Assembly (NCBI GenBank): GCA_031002005.1
Contig: JARYHS010009186.1
Coordinates: forward strand, 99,977,992-100,041,991
Direction: 5' to 3'
Length of the DNA: 64,000 nucleotides
Origin: Vandiemenella viatica
Taxonomy: Eukaryota; Arthropoda; Insecta; Orthoptera; Morabidae
Shown: piece by piece, positions 1-9,846 of the stretch
Numbering within the stretch: position 1 is the stretch's first letter
Layout of the letters: each line of letters begins with the position of its first letter
Notes under the pieces: model-generated
What the model saw: the letters and a program-made list of their open reading frames with translations, nothing else
Told to the model about the DNA's origin: nothing
Databases searched by the model: none
Program-made: the position numbers and the translations under genes

Positions 1-15
1 CAGAATATCATTGAA

Positions 16-2175
16 ATGATAGAAAGAAACACCACACAAAATATTGAACAAGTAAAAAATACACACACCAGTAAAATGAACAAACTTATCCTCAAACAAA
101 ATAAAGAACCTCCACAGCTTACTAATTCAGATACCCTTAAAACAAAAAATCATACCTTCCACCCACGCTTAGTTAATTTAACCAGTACACAATTAACAAA
201 CAAAGAACAGCAGCTTCTGGAAAAGGGCCTAAAGCATAACCTAAAATGTACAGATAAAAATAAATTCATGGAGAACACTATAATAGAAGCTGAACATATT
301 CTTGCACAGGAAGACAGGAGCAGCAAAAGCCAAGTCAATACAACACTGGCTAGAGAATTAATAGCAAAGGAACTAAAACTCATCTCTTCAACTCACACAC
401 AAAGAAATAATGAAAACAAAACTCTACAACAACTAAAAAGAAAACTAAATAACCAAGACATTGTCATTACAAAAGCAGACAAAGGAAACACAGTGGTGCT
501 AATGCAGAATACAGAGTACATAAATAAAACTGAAGACTTCATAAACAATAATAGTATATCAAAACTGAAAACAGATCCAACAACAAGATTCCAAACAAAT
601 GTTAAGAAATGCCTAAAAAGCACAAAATTACTGTTAAGAGACTGGGAGATACCACATTTTACACAAAAAAAACCCAAAGCACCCACAATGAGGAGCCAGC
701 CAAAAATTCACAAAGTTAATATTCCCATAAGACCAGTAGTAAATTTTAGAAATGCTCCAACATACAAGTTAGCCCAATACATGCACACACACCTCACAAA
801 ACATTACAAATACCACAAAAATAGAAACATCACAAACACACCACACCTAATACAAAACATACAGAACATCTGGATTCCTGATACAGCAACTATGGTATCA
901 TTCGATGTGGAGAGTATGTACTCAAAAATTCCCGTTAATGAAACCATATGTCAGATAGAGAATAACCTCACATCTCAGAATAACTTCCCAACCATAATCA
1001 TCACAGAAATAATAGAGCTACTCAAGTTAATCACTTCACAGTGCTATTTCAGTTTTAATAAAGAATACTATATACAGGAGGAAGGTCTACCCATGGGCAG
1101 CCCAGTATCAGGGATAATGGCTTCAATCTTTATGGATCACATAGAGAATGTAATTTTCCAGAAAATCATTCCAGAAAAGCAATATAAAATACTATACTGG
1201 TTTAAATTTGTGGATGATATAATTTGCCTACTAGATGAACCACAACATCGAATTGAAGAATTCCACAGTGACATAAACCAAGTACACAAGAACATCAAAT
1301 TCACCATTGAAAAAGAAACACACAACCAGATACACTTCCTGGACATAACAATTAAAAAGATAGACAATAGATATAGTTTCAGTATCTATAGAAAACCAAC
1401 TACCACAAACACAATTATACATGCTACCTCCAACCATCCCATCAATCACAAACAGGCTGCTATCAGATATATGCTACACCGAATGAATGAGATACCCCTC
1501 ACTAAAGAAAATTACACAACAGAATTAAACAATATTCTAATGATAGCATCCAAAAATGGCTATAACACAAACATGGTGCAAAAGATGAATCACAAAATTC
1601 AAACACAAAGATACAAATATAACCAACAAACACACAAGACTCAGCAAAATCTCCAAACCACACTCACAAATACCACACAAAAAGAGAAACAGCAATGGTA
1701 TACAATGACATACCCAAACACAAACACACACAGGATCACTAATATTTTTAGAAAAATGGGAATAAATATAGCTTTCAGAACTGACAACACCATTCAAAAA
1801 CAGCTCAACAGAAACACAGAAGAAAATAAGTACCAACATTCAGGGATATATAAACTGACTTGCCAACAGTGTAAGGCCACATACATAGGACAAACAGCAA
1901 GAAAATTTGAAATCCGATACAAAGAACACCTGAGGGCACTAAGGTGCACCAACCACTCTACATTTGCGGAACATCTACTTGAGAACAAACACGAACACAC
2001 TGATATATGGAAAGACATGCAAATATTGAAAATTAATAACCACAACAGAAACATGCTCACAGTACAAGAAAATTTCTACATACAGAAAGCAATATATGAA
2101 GGGAATAATATAATCAATGACTACATTCACCTCACGAATCAGACTTTATTCAAAACACTTAAAACAATTCCATAA
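16..2175 (+). CDS. Penelope-like reverse transcriptase with GIY-YIG endonuclease, 719 aa
   Basis: This protein would copy element RNA and nick target DNA for insertion in the nucleus. Conserved Penelope blocks occur in order: KADKGNTVVLM near residue 152, a PKIHK...RPVVNF block near 230-245, the first RT aspartate in SFDVESMYSKIPVNET near 294, GLPMGSPVSG near 357, catalytic FVDD near 397 (family usually YVDD) and HFLDI near 438. A C-terminal GIY-YIG nuclease follows near 609, with GIYKL, a CQQC zinc-type pair, TYIGQT, the arginine in EIRYKEH and the glutamate in TFAEHLL. The length is within the usual range for the family. There is no internal stop or frameshift in 719 codons. The start is the first ATG of the open frame; because only 15 bases precede it, the true start could be upstream of the window. 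Codons are strongly A-rich. Identification is firm; clade assignment is not attempted. Confidence 0.93.
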   Translation: MIERNTTQNIEQVKNTHTSKMNKLILKQNKEPPQLTNSDTLKTKNHTFHPRLVNLTSTQLTNKEQQLLEKGLKHNLKCTDKNKFMENTIIEAEHILAQEDRSSKSQVNTTLARELIAKELKLISSTHTQRNNENKTLQQLKRKLNNQDIVITKADKGNTVVLMQNTEYINKTEDFINNNSISKLKTDPTTRFQTNVKKCLKSTKLLLRDWEIPHFTQKKPKAPTMRSQPKIHKVNIPIRPVVNFRNAPTYKLAQYMHTHLTKHYKYHKNRNITNTPHLIQNIQNIWIPDTATMVSFDVESMYSKIPVNETICQIENNLTSQNNFPTIIITEIIELLKLITSQCYFSFNKEYYIQEEGLPMGSPVSGIMASIFMDHIENVIFQKIIPEKQYKILYWFKFVDDIICLLDEPQHRIEEFHSDINQVHKNIKFTIEKETHNQIHFLDITIKKIDNRYSFSIYRKPTTTNTIIHATSNHPINHKQAAIRYMLHRMNEIPLTKENYTTELNNILMIASKNGYNTNMVQKMNHKIQTQRYKYNQQTHKTQQNLQTTLTNTTQKEKQQWYTMTYPNTNTHRITNIFRKMGINIAFRTDNTIQKQLNRNTEENKYQHSGIYKLTCQQCKATYIGQTARKFEIRYKEHLRALRCTNHSTFAEHLLENKHEHTDIWKDMQILKINNHNRNMLTVQENFYIQKAIYEGNNIINDYIHLTNQTLFKTLKTIP

Positions 2176-2576
2176 TATATATAAAAAAACACACACACAA
2201 CGCAAAACATAGATAAATTCAAAAACACAAACAAAATCGATAAGATAGTTGCCGGAAATTAAAAAGCATCTCTGAACACAGTAATGTAAACAATAACAAA
2301 CGCTCGTACAGTGGTTACGAAAACAAAAGTGCATAAACAATAGCGTGTTTCTGCAAAAATGAAGAAAGTAAGTGCGAATAAAAAGACACCTCAGGATATG
2401 TGCGGAACACATAAAAACAATAGGAAAATCACTGAAATGGAACTTCCCCAGACTTCAATGTGAAAATAGGAAACAAAAACTGTAAGTAGAATGTAACACT
2501 CTTAGCAATTCATAACAGATTATAATTATAAACAAACTATAAACAACAACAAAACATGTAAATAAAACTGTTCTAG

Positions 2577-2614
2577 GGCACCGAAGATGGTGTAATAATC
2601 GAAACGCGTCTGCC
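2577..2614 (+). ncRNA. Degraded hammerhead-ribozyme-like motif of the Penelope element
   Basis: Penelope-like elements are known to carry small hammerhead ribozymes in their terminal repeats. Here, about 400 nt after the ORF and on the same strand, the order of parts matches: stem I 5' arm GGCA (2577-2580), CCGAAGA (2581-2587, where the consensus is CUGANGA), a weak stem II GGT...ATC, GAAAC (2601-2605), a minimal stem III closing on GCGTC, then the stem I 3' arm TGCC (2611-2614), which pairs perfectly with GGCA. The core U4 is C, which should abolish or greatly reduce cleavage. It could be chance, but the topology and position agree with the family. Confidence 0.5.
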
Positions 2615-2640
2615 AAAAAACGAAGTTTTTTATTTAGCTG

Positions 2641-5136
2641 CAATAGACGGATAAGTTCACAGAATCCTTAGAAATTATAAGGGTTCGTTTTTTGCCATTT
2701 TGTCTACGAAATCCTAAATATAGATCTAGTATGAGCGCGCATTGCAAGAGCTAACTGAGCCACAAAACAGAACATGTAACCTCTCGAAGCCCTCATTTAA
2801 AATGACGTCGATGAAAGAGTCTAATGCAATTCGATACCCCCGTTAGTGACGTTTGTCACTGTCACAAAGCTGATTTAAATGATGTAAAACTAAACTAATT
2901 ATTAATAATTGATTTTTGATGGTGTCAGTTGGCAGAATGTGCGGTCCTATGGCTCAGTGATTAAGGAGTCTGACAAGTCGCCGTTTTGAATCCGTCTTGG
3001 CGATGATTTTCAAAGGTTCTTAACCTGACCTTCATGTCTGGCAGAGTTTGTTGTGTAATGTGAAGTAGGCCAGAACGATTCCGTAGTTCATACGTTAATC
3101 TGTATATCACCTATATGCAGTAGGATTACCTGGTTAGGCTAGGCGGTTATGATACGGGTGGATTGCGCAGCCGATAATGAACCCTAACTCAATGTGATTA
3201 GGACTATACGAATTTGGTTTTTTAGTTGGCAAGATGCTGAAAAACCAATTTACATCACCTTCCAACTGGTTTATTACGGTTATTACAGTTTCGACGCCTA
3301 ACGTGTTGATTCCGCAATCCAGTTCCTGGTATACTACCTCTAAAAGTGTTTCACCATTCTCGCCGTATCTTTTCTATTAAATGTTATATCACCAATAATT
3401 TATTCCAATGAGGTGAGCAGTGGTGCCTTCATTTTAGTATTTTACTAATTATAACAATGTCAACCAAGCTATATGTGAAGCTTTTGAGAGACTTCTTTAA
3501 TACTTTGCAGTTACATTTTGTAACATGCAGATGGGTAGTTTAGTTAACTGTTTAAGTTTGTGCTGTTGCTATGTTGTATGAATACAAAAACAATAATCAA
3601 TAAATTTAATTATCTGGAATGACCGAGAAAAGTTGCTGCCTTGTAGTGGGTGCCTTTGTGGGAAAATTACGTTACAATTATCTTTCATACCTTTATGATT
3701 AATAATGGTGGATTTTTAATTTTAATTTTTATGAAGGAGTGAAAATTTATTAATTTTGCAAGAATCTCGACGTTATTGGAATTTAGGAACAATATGACAT
3801 TTATTTTCTTATCACTGGCGATTACAAGTCTGAGCGAATTTACCGTTAACATTAACACAAATTGGCAAAATCATAAAAGCAACGCTCAGAGGTACAATTA
3901 GCCGTCATAGCAAGCATCAATTGTATATTTACTTTTAAATATATCAGAATCAAAATGCAAGAAATAATGACAATTGGAAACAATGAAAAATACAAGTTAT
4001 GACGACCTCAGAAAAAGGTATCATAATACTGTGACTTTACAGTTAAAAAGAAAATCATGGGCTCCAGAATGAACAATATATCATTCGAAAATAACTAGTT
4101 CTGGCAAATTATGCCGCTAGCTCAGGGGTTTTTACAATTACAAAGTGAGAACATGGATCTATCATCTCAAAGTCGTTTAAGGGATCTGTTTCACGGAATG
4201 CACAATCAAATGGCTTGGTCGTAATAAGTTACCATTGTAGTTCTGCGTCTGATAGCTGCGGTGATTGGAGCGGACCCACGGTATGTGAGACTATCTCACA
4301 AGTCGGCTACAGGCATCTCTGGTCTGACAATGCGCGTCATTACCGGCTGTGTTGCCGTGATAAGCTTGCTCCATCAAGCCGGCAGCCATAAGTCGTATAG
4401 CAGCAGTTGGCGAAAGAAGTCAACTTTCCAAGTCAACCTCAGACTAGACCCGCATAGCATGGACTCGAAGAACGAATCGAAGCTCGTCGCTCTTCTCTCT
4501 CGCGAGGAAACTTCTCGCTCCGCCCCTTGTAGTCTCGAAGCTCACATATAACAGAAATTCCCAGGATTTTAAGTTATACGCTCATTTGGATTGGATCTTC
4601 AGGTCGGCACCTAATGTCACGTGATATCCCAGATATCTGATTTGCCTAGCGTATCTAACAGAGGTCGGACATATTCGGCTGCGTTCGGGGACGACTCTGT
4701 GTTCGGCTGGCAGGCATTTCCCGCCCGGTGAGTGACCTTGTTGACCGCCCATCCCCAGGGAGCAGAGTGTGTGGTCCGGCAAACCCCAAATCCGCGACTT
4801 CTTGTCGCCATGGTTCGGGAAGACCACGATTAGCTTCAAGCCTACATAGCTCAATAATTCTATAATATTCGCTTTACCAAGATACACTGTATGTTCACCA
4901 TTTCATTACAGTCCTCACTTGGAATCTTGCGTACTTTATAAAATTACAACATAAATCTATTTAGGTGGTCGCCCAAGATTTATGTAAATTACTCTAACAT
5001 TATGACATATATAATAAAAATGCACCTTGTAACGTGGCGACATCGCGTCACGTTACAGCCTGGCCGGAATGAATGAATAGGGATTCGTGACCAGAAAATG
5101 TTGACTGGGCACGGTGGATTGTTCTCCACAAAAAAA
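2641..5136. other. Non-coding stretch without a supported gene
   Basis: No convincing coding region was seen. It contains a possible old SINE (2943-3060) and moderately GC-rich patches at 4250-4560 and 4600-4890. Short open frames there (about 96-101 aa) resemble no family I recognise and are probably chance. Confidence 0.5.
2943..3060 (+). repeat. Possible degenerate tRNA-derived SINE
   Basis: An A-box-like segment (CTATGGCTCAGTGATTAAGG near 2946-2965) is followed about 30 bases on by a B-box-like GTTTTGAATCC, then by a sequence similar in type to SINE cores (CTTAACCTGACC). Both boxes are imperfect and no target duplication was found, so this is a weak call. Confidence 0.35.
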
Positions 5137-5250
5137 AAGGTTAAGCTGGGCAATACAAGATTAAAAGATGCAGTTAGTTATATTAGGAAGCAAGAGAAAT
5201 TTCCAAATATTCCACATGCATGGCAACAGTACATGGGGGTGTCAGTGTAA
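5137..5250 (+). pseudogene. Possible coding remnant, unrecognised
   Basis: An open frame ends at TAA 5248-5250 with unusually protein-like composition (it contains KLGNTRLKDAVSYIRK and KFPNIPHAWQQYMG). A run of nine A at 5130-5138 lies at its upstream edge. In a neighbouring frame just before that run the sequence also reads plausibly (PENVDWARWIVLH), as if one frame had been broken in the A-run. I do not recognise the protein. It could be a terminal exon, a retro-pseudogene or chance. Confidence 0.25.
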
Positions 5251-7094
5251 GAATCTGCTGTTTTGTTGTAAATACCTTTAGAATGATTGTGATGTATACA
5301 ACCGCACCATTTGTGATTTTTTTTTTTAATATTAGTAAAATTTTTTATTTATTAGTTATGGTTGTAAATACTAACATTGAATTTTTAAAGTAACATAGTT
5401 TCAAGAGAGATACACGAGATCCTTGGTGAAAAAGAACAGTTGAAGAAAAAATGAAATGAGATAAGGTGTGGATGGAAAAATCTTAATGGAGGAGCTGTAA
5501 AAAATCCTGTCGGGATTTGCAATGGAAAATATTAGCCTGAGGGAAGAAGATTAGTATAATGATAAAGTTAGCGAAACATGAAAGTTGTATTAGATAACCG
5601 ATTGTCATTTCAAAGTGGAGGATAATAAGGTGTTTGTTTCATGTTGAGATTATAATAAAGGAAGTGGATTTGATTATTAAAGTACATTTAGTATGATTTA
5701 TTAATAGTAGTGGGATTTACAGTTGTGGTATCGTAAGAAAAACCAGCGTTGGACATAGAGGGATAAATAAAGATCCTATTTGAACTAATCTGACGCTGGA
5801 AACTTATGGAAAAGTAATATAATTTATTTTCTAAAGGTGAAAATAAGAGATGAAGGTAAGATTGTAAAGAAGAAAAGAAAACGAAGTACATTTTCATATC
5901 ATTTCTAAAAACGTAAATAACCTTTTCATGGTGACAACGAATAGAGCCAGGGTGATGGTAGCCAACGGGAATGGCTAGTGCTCGTTTGAGGTAGGTAGTC
6001 TCGTTGTCCTGACATCTCGCTTTCCTGCGAGTGGAAAAAGAAACGAGAAGGCTTCTTGCAACCGATTGTCGACTATGGAACAACGTATGGATCTTGGGCA
6101 TTGGAGTTCTGTCGGCCAGTGTAACGCAACTTTCTGCTTGACTTTTCCGGGGAGCCAAAACTGCAGTAAAGTGCCTACGTCACCGACTATGCTGTGAGAC
6201 AAATTCCCAAGTAGGACCATAGTAGTGGTCTACAAGACGAATTACTAAATACCTATCATATGTGAGAGATACTGGCAACTATTCCGATGGTAAATATCGA
6301 TTCATAGTTGTTTCATTTGCTCATGACCTAGTTAACAGCATAGTCAATCAAGCTTTGTTTAATATGAATTACTCACAAAAATTCTCCATGTTTATTATTA
6401 ACTGCAAAAGATTAATTGATTATTTATTGTAAACTATTCACTATACATGTTGATGAATATAATCGTGAGCCCATTTCATTCAGCCTTTTCATGATCATAA
6501 TGTAATTTTTACTTGAGGTTACTGTCAAATTTTGATCAATATAAAAAATATTTAACAGATTACCGCCTAATAACGTTTCGTTATCTAGTTATTGCACTAT
6601 TATAGTGAAGGAATTGGTATTACAACCATGAAGAAAATTGTTTGTGCCAATCGACCGCGCATGTCCGTGCGGTATACGAGCGATTGATACTTAAAGTCAA
6701 AGTAACTCTTATCCCCTGGTAAAGATTATTTTGTGTATGTAAGAAAATTAGGTGAGACTTAGCAGTCGCACTACACCAGTAACATCCAATTACCTGTAGT
6801 TGTTTGTATGCAGATAAATATTAGGAGTTTGTGTTCTGTACCTTATTATCCGTATTGCACATGAGTATGAAATAACGAAAAAGCCAGATGACTCACCAAG
6901 TTCGTTGGCCCCATGCTACAAGCAGATAATTAATCCCGAATGCATTGCGGAGTGATTTGGGATACGCAACAGCCTTTGGTGTATAGTCTCCTTCTACATG
7001 GTTCTATAAATACCATATGGAAATCATTCACTCCCCATGGACGCTCGAACCATATAACTCCTTTTCGAGCACTCTTACAGAGGATTAGCGATTT
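5251..7094. other. Non-coding stretch without a supported gene
   Basis: AT-rich sequence. The longest open frames (on the - strand at 5688-6220) have no recognisable domain and overlap each other in different frames. No tRNA, repeat or element ends were seen. Confidence 0.5.
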
Positions 7095-7435
7095 AGTTTT
7101 AATTTAATTTAATGGCCATTAGAGCGCGCGCTCAGGTTGTAATTTCCCCACACACACATTTTCCCCCCATTCCTGTATCCAACTAGTTTAGCCCTCTACA
7201 AATTTCAGATTTAAATTGTTTCAAAGTTTTTGGTAAATTATAAATCAATTCTCTTGGTAACTTATTCCAATCCCTAGCCCCTTACCTTTGAAAGAAAATC
7301 TTCCCACACCCTTGTGCTTTAAATCGAGCGCCAGCTTGTGGTCATGGTCATATTTACCCTTCCATGAATTACTTTTAATTCTTACACCAATACCTTTCCA
7401 TGCCTCATGACCAATATACGCCTTGTAGACTCCAT
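7095..7435 (-). mobile_element. LINE (family 1) 3' fragment, left part of a split copy
   Basis: Reverse-complemented, this matches the 3' coding end and 3' UTR of the LINE at 26697-28140 almost throughout, including the KYDHDHK-type coding segment and the terminal TTAAA-type tail (here AATTTAATTTAATGG at the left edge). It is interrupted at 7435 by the insertion at 7436-7892 and resumes at 7893. The 3' terminal (TTAAA)n tail rather than poly-A is shared by all family 1 copies in the window. Confidence 0.85.
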
Positions 7436-7892
7436 TAGAAAGAACTTTTTAAAACTCTATGTGTGGAGCACAGCACTTTACGGTAGCGAAACATGGACTT
7501 TAGGAATACCGGAAAGAAAGAAACTTGAAGCATTTGAAATGTGGTGTTACAGAAGAATGCTAAAAATTAGGTGGACAGACAAAGTAAGAATTGAACGAGT
7601 TTTAGAAATGATGGATGAGAAAATAAGTTTATGGAAGAAGCTTACAGGAAGAAGAGACAGGCTGGTAGGTCATATTTTGAGACATGCTGGATTGGTTAAT
7701 TTGTTAGTGGAGGGAACAGTCGAAGGTAAGAACTGTAGAGGTAGACAGAGATTAGAATATATGAAGCAGATAATTGAGGACGTGGGTTGTAAGGGGTATG
7801 TAGAAACGAAAAGGTTAGCACAGGATAGGAAAGGATGGAGGATTGCATCAAACCAGTCTAAAGACTGACGAAAAAAAAAAAAAAAAAAAAAA
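7436..7892 (+). mobile_element. LINE (family 2) 3' end inserted into the family 1 copy
   Basis: A 5'-truncated LINE inserted on the + strand ends in 23 A (7871-7893) and is flanked by a 9-bp target duplication AGACTCCAT (7427-7435 and 7893-7901). The open frame encodes the C-terminal tail of an endonuclease-type non-LTR retrotransposon polyprotein (LYGSETWTL, FEMWCYRRMLKIRW, LVGHILRH, ending WRIASNQSKD before the stop at 7866-7868). The same tail, more decayed, occurs at 42240-42650. The truncation removes the endonuclease and RT, so the copy is dead on arrival. Confidence 0.88.
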
Positions 7893-8178
7893 AGACTCCA
7901 TGATTCTCTTCACCCTCCTCCTGTCTTCTAATGAATCCATTCCAGCTCTCTTTTTCATATCTGTTACTGATTTGGTTATACGGTCATTTCCAGAGACAAA
8001 TCTAGCAGCCCCCTTCTTTGCAGCCCCTCTAAATCTTGTTTTTGATGCCCAAAATGTGGGTCCCATACTACACAACCATATACATGCAATGGCCTCACCA
8101 AAGTTTTGTAACCCAGTTCCTTCACTTCTCTCGTACATCCCCTCATCACTCTCTCCAACAAGTGAAGGATTTTGAAAC
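7893..8178 (-). mobile_element. LINE (family 1) fragment, right part of the split copy
   Basis: On the - strand this matches the RT C-terminal coding region of the family 1 LINE at about 27533-27799 (HLLERVMRGCTREVKELGYK, ASKTRF-type segment, NDRITKSVTDMKK). It continues the copy begun at 7095-7435 and ends near 8178, where similarity to the 26.7-28.1 kb copy stops (5' truncation). Confidence 0.83.
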
Positions 8179-8193
8179 TATTGTTGCCCAAAA

Positions 8194-8345
8194 TCGGTCT
8201 TGGTCTTGCAGTCTTGGTCTTGGTCTTGCATTTTTGCAAGACCAAGACCAAGACCGCCTAATTTCAGCAAGACTAAGACCAAGACTGACTGTGCAAGATT
8301 TAAGCAAGAACAAGACCAAGTCTGCGAGACTCTTGCGTCTTGCAG
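8194..8345. repeat. CTTGGT-repeat hairpin
   Basis: Copies of GTCTTGGTCTTG on one side and CAAGACCAAGAC on the other form a dense palindromic block. The core is a perfect 20-bp inverted repeat (8211-8230 and 8235-8254) around a 4-base T loop, and more imperfect copies follow to 8345. It could form a cruciform or RNA hairpin. No coding role is evident. Confidence 0.8.
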
Positions 8346-8896
8346 TTAGGACTTTTTTTTTATACTTTCTATACAAAATAAGTTTTTGGGTGCTTAGAAT
8401 GGACACGAATACATTATGCTGATCTGTTCTGTGTGGTTTTAAAACACAAAGTGCTTAAATATGTCGTCACCCATTTAATAAATATTGTAGACACTTTTAA
8501 TAAACTTCAAACGTGAAAAAAATTTCTATTATAGTAATCGAATAATATAAAAAGCGTGCAATAAGATTTATGTACTGTTTAGGAGCCCGAATATAATAAT
8601 ATATGAGAGAACTGTTTAAATAAATAAATTGATATATTGACTGTTGCATCACAATATATTTTTGCAAATATTCATTTACATGTAAAGAATATATAGTATT
8701 TGCACAATTTTAACTCGAGGAGTAAACTCCAGAGTCAGTGGACCCGACAGGCTTAATTTAATTATATACTTATCCTATATAATACAAGAAATTGACACAT
8801 AGAAAACAAACGAAACTTAAAGAAAGTACTAGTACATAGAATTTTGAAGAAGAAAATAGGCAGAAAATATGTAGGAAGACGTAAAGTACTGATATT
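8346..8896. other. AT-rich stretch without a supported gene
   Basis: No coding region, RNA gene or recognisable repeat was seen between the hairpin block and the gypsy LTR. Confidence 0.5.
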
Positions 8897-9259
8897 GTCG
8901 CGTTGGAACCGGGACAGGTGTGAATTCGAAGGTTACTTGTCAATGAACACAGCACTTAAACTGAGAACAGGTTTATTGAGAACTCAAACATACACGCAGC
9001 ACTGACTGCCTCTTGGGCAGAATGCTCTTCTATTTATACACAGATAGAACGTACTAGAGATTACAAGAGTAGTTAACAAATGAAATGTGTAGAAGTTACA
9101 AGTGACCTTAGGAAACATGTAGAATCTTCTGGAAATAATAAACAGAATTAAATAATTTTTGTCAGTGGGCGGGATTGAACCGGCGACCTTCGGTACCGCA
9201 ATTCGTGACGCTACCCGCTGCGCCATGCTGGCAGACGGTACACTGGCGTTCATGCGGCA
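8897..9259 (-). repeat. 3' LTR of the gypsy element
   Basis: The LTR is bounded by TG...CA (TGTCGCG at the left, GCGGCA at the right on the + strand). Its first 218 bases are repeated at 14277-14490, confirming it as an LTR. On the element strand the U3 region near its start carries a tRNA-like module (9163-9240). The right boundary is inferred from the CA end and the adjacent purine tract. Confidence 0.9.
9163..9240 (-). promoter_or_regulatory. tRNA-like Pol III promoter module inside the LTR
   Basis: On the - strand the sequence reads like a tRNA or tRNA-derived SINE head. TGGCGCAGCGGG (9214-9225) is a full match to the A-box consensus, and CCGGTTCAATCCC (9171-9183) matches the B box about 31 bases downstream, flanked by partly complementary stem segments. 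It shares the GCCGGTTC-type B-box context with the SINE at 17050-17292. Whether the partner LTR has it is hidden by the gap. It may be a SINE head captured by the LTR or an insertion in this LTR only. Activity is not shown. Confidence 0.65.
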
Positions 9260-9277
9260 TTGCTCCCTCTCCTGAGG
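9260..9277 (-). other. Polypurine tract of the gypsy element
   Basis: On the element strand a purine-rich stretch (CAGGAGAGGGAGC) lies immediately before the 3' LTR, the expected place for plus-strand priming. Confidence 0.65.
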
Positions 9278-9294
9278 AAAACAGCGTCCCGCTG

Positions 9295-9846
9295 TTAGAT
9301 TTCTTTTGGGGCACGCTGAAGTGTCCTGGATCTTGATCTTGTCGTGGGTCCTCTGTATGGCAGTTCTGGAGGGCCCCTCCTGTTTGTACTATTATCTTCC
9401 TGTCCGACTTCCTCAGTATCCAAACCGTCCTCAGAGTCCTTGAACAAGAAGCTGGTTGTGCCTAGCTGCTCGTCAGGATTGTAGTAAGGCTTCATGCGGA
9501 GGACGTGAACAATGTCCCTTCGCTTTCGTCGTTTCGAAGACGGCTCATAATCCTCGACTTCGTATGTGACGTCTGACCGGCGGCGTATGACACGATACGG
9601 ACCAAAGTACCGCTTCAGTAACTTTTCTGATAGCCCAACCTTCCGGACAGGGGTAAAAATCCATACGAGATCTCCTGGGTTGTACGCAACAGGTCGGTGC
9701 TTGCCGTCATACCGCTGACGGTCCCTCTCCTGGGTGGCCAGTGTTCGTATGCGAGCCAGCTGTCTTGCTTCTTCGACCCTGGTAATGAGCTGTTTTATAT
9801 AGTCATCCTGAGTGTCGTCCGGCTGGAATGGGAACAGCGTATCCAT
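9295..9846 (-). CDS. Gypsy integrase C-terminal part (frame-shifted continuation of pol)
   Basis: This frame continues the integrase after a frameshift near 9876. It begins in the linker after the catalytic core and contains the GPY/F module (KRYFGPYRVIRR, with the VAYNPGDLVW segment before it). A basic tail follows (RRKRRDIVHVLRMK) with a terminal low-complexity region ending PKEI at the stop. The domain would bind DNA and contact the target during integration. The displacement from the main pol frame sits at a T-run (TTTTTC on the coding strand), which suggests a single missing base. The chosen start is only the first ATG in this frame; the real protein is a pol polyprotein. Confidence 0.82.
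   Translation of the reverse strand: MDTLFPFQPDDTQDDYIKQLITRVEEARQLARIRTLATQERDRQRYDGKHRPVAYNPGDLVWIFTPVRKVGLSEKLLKRYFGPYRVIRRRSDVTYEVEDYEPSSKRRKRRDIVHVLRMKPYYNPDEQLGTTSFLFKDSEDGLDTEEVGQEDNSTNRRGPPELPYRGPTTRSRSRTLQRAPKEI

Larger units (their letters stand above)
1..2640 (+). mobile_element. Penelope-like retroelement, 3' part with intact ORF
   Basis: The segment holds a complete Penelope-like ORF followed by about 460 nt of A-rich non-coding sequence that ends near a hammerhead-like motif (2577-2614). Its upstream terminal repeat would lie outside the window, so the 5' boundary is unknown. The 3' boundary is approximate: the base composition changes from A-rich to mixed after about 2640. The ORF is undamaged, which suggests a young copy. 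Confidence 0.8.

Noticed and set aside
4261..4887. 96-aa and 101-aa frames in a GC-richer patch
   Set aside because: No recognisable motif; open frames are expected in GC-richer DNA with fewer stops.
5688..6220. Overlapping - strand frames of 156 and 81 aa
   Set aside because: Different frames of the same stretch, no domain, no splice or homology support.
9163..9240. A functional tRNA gene next to the gypsy element
   Set aside because: Acceptor and anticodon arms do not fold cleanly by eye and it lies inside the LTR boundaries; kept as a tRNA-like module.
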